Origin: Streptomyces sp. CB02009 | Lineage (GTDB): Bacteria; Actinomycetota; Actinomycetes; Streptomycetales; Streptomycetaceae | Direction of reading: 5' to 3' | NCBI RefSeq assembly: GCF_001905825.1 | Contig: NZ_LIVV01000005.1 | Span: 62,001-126,000 of the forward strand | Length of the DNA: 64,000 nt | In this document: positions 63,532 through 64,000 of the stretch, piece after piece | Layout: each line of letters starts with the position of its first letter | Position numbering within the stretch: position 1 is the first letter of the stretch | Position numbers and translations under genes: made by a program | The notes under the pieces: generated by a model | The model's input: only the letters and a program-made list of their open reading frames with translations | The model's database searches: none | What the model was told of the DNA's origin: nothing

Positions 63532-64000
63532 TCAGCGCGCCTCGGGCGCCAGACCCAGCTGGGAGTCCAGCGTGCCGCTCACCATCGGGGGCAGCATGCC
63601 GACCCGGGGCTTCGCCAGCTCGGGAAGGCCCCCGAGACCGTCGCCGTCGGGCGCGACCACCGGGTTGCCGACGACGGCGCCCGGGGTGGCCGCCGCCATC
63701 TCCGAGTGCGGGGTGGCGAAGAGCGCGCGGCCGGGCTCGCTGTCCTTCACGACCTCGGGCAGCGGGGCGTCCACGACCGTCGCGGGGAGGGTGCCGGTGA
63801 GCGGCACGCTGGGCAGGGCGAGGTCGGGCAGCGAGCCGATGCCCTTCTGGAAGCCGGTGGGCGCGCCGGGCATCGGGACGGGTACGCCGGTGGCCACCGT
63901 GGGGGCGTCCATCGGGAGCACCGGGTCGAGCCCCTGGAGGGGCACGATCACCGGCGCCTCGACGGCCGAGGCCGGGGCGGCCAGGGCGGCGGAGGCGAAC
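63532..64000 (-). CDS. Secreted protein, 3' part (5' end outside window)
   Basis: At least 156 residues; the frame continues past the right edge. The visible upstream codons encode ASAALAAPASA followed by VEAPVIVPLQGLD, the end of a signal peptide with an Ala-x-Ala site. The GTG at 63951 is therefore an internal codon, not the start. The mature protein is rich in Pro, Val, Gly and Met with recurring PxL(P)xL patterns (LPDLALPSVPLTGTLPATV) and no cysteine. I recognise no family. Such low-complexity secreted proteins are often found next to chaplin genes and may belong to the spore or hyphal surface. Confidence 0.72.
   Translation of the reverse strand, partial: FASAALAAPASAVEAPVIVPLQGLDPVLPMDAPTVATGVPVPMPGAPTGFQKGIGSLPDLALPSVPLTGTLPATVVDAPLPEVVKDSEPGRALFATPHSEMAAATPGAVVGNPVVAPDGDGLGGLPELAKPRVGMLPPMVSGTLDSQLGLAPEAR

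Noticed and set aside
1..64000. tRNA, rRNA, insertion sequences, prophage or integrase genes
   Set aside because: None seen on either strand: no cloverleaf-type ends, no transposase motifs, no attachment-site duplications. Composition is uniform and gene order looks like core chromosome.

Overview
The window is high-GC actinobacterial chromosome, almost certainly Streptomyces. Coding regions have the strong third-position GC bias of that genus, GTG starts are common, and genes are often coupled by ATGA or GTGA overlaps. The content also fits: a chaplin, a melC1-melC2 tyrosinase operon, a SpoIIE-type phosphatase fused to an anti-sigma kinase fold, GTP-dependent PEP carboxykinase, and a GH18 chitinase behind a DasR-type operator. 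No rRNA, tRNA, CRISPR array, insertion sequence or prophage was recognised. The gene order looks like conserved core chromosome rather than an island.

Layout. 1-9.8 kb: 3' end of a class II fumarase/aspartase-family lyase, a DUF402 protein, a GAF-PP2C-HATPase phosphatase with a probable short coupled ORF before it, a bifunctional class A PBP (minus), and a PadR-ABC ATPase-FtsX permease operon. 9.8-12.2 kb: oxyR divergent from ahpC-ahpD. 12.2-19.3 kb: a membrane-anchored unknown plus an AI-2E family transporter, a secreted lytic transglycosylase, a PIN-PhoH ATPase, a cis-prenyl transferase and an aldo/keto reductase. 19.3-25.1 kb: a prepilin peptidase, a DUF192 protein, a PIG-V-like mannosyltransferase and several unknowns, including an AbiEi-type HTH/DUF559 fusion. 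25.1-34.8 kb: a complete minus-strand Tad pilus locus, in transcription order a zinc-ribbon unknown, CpaB, TadZ, two TadE-like pseudopilins, TadA, TadB, TadC, a 51-aa ORF, Flp pilin, a TadG-like protein, a lipoprotein and an OmpA-domain protein. The prepilin peptidase needed to process the pilins lies about 5 kb away.

34.8-40.1 kb: the chitinase, a Ser/Thr kinase and an M14 carboxypeptidase. 40.1-47.0 kb: an apparent D-amino-acid divergon. GntP permease, RidA, an IclR regulator and a PfkB kinase run leftward; a DSD1-like PLP/zinc deaminase and an N-acyl-D-amino-acid deacylase run rightward from a shared 125-bp control region. Deacylase would release D-amino acids, the PLP enzyme would convert D-Ser/D-Thr, and RidA would hydrolyse the reactive enamine. 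47.2-50.5 kb: a polyprenol-phosphate-mannose mannosyltransferase, an AlaA-type aminotransferase and a small unknown with a dyad in its promoter. 50.8-56.3 kb: a tightly coupled operon of two extracytoplasmic substrate-binding-like proteins (one fused to a vWA domain), a TelA-family protein, a small membrane protein and a Tat-type poly-gamma-glutamate hydrolase. It is the best candidate here for an uncharacterised system. 56.4-64 kb: pckG, a hemolysin III/PAQR protein, a GH26-like hydrolase, VKOR, DUF5949, melC1-melC2, a chaplin and the 3' part of a secreted protein.

Intergenic DNA is unusually repeat-rich in places: 17-bp tandem copies at a stop codon (12.24 kb), CCGTAC-headed units running into the oxyR stop (9.83 kb), six 7-bp units (38.58 kb), a minisatellite of about 30 bp (41.66 kb) and a G-run cluster (33.67 kb). 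Perfect long hairpins without U-tracts close most convergent gene pairs, as is usual in Streptomyces. Start sites were chosen by ribosome-binding-site position and gene overlap; all functions rest on motif recognition without database searches.
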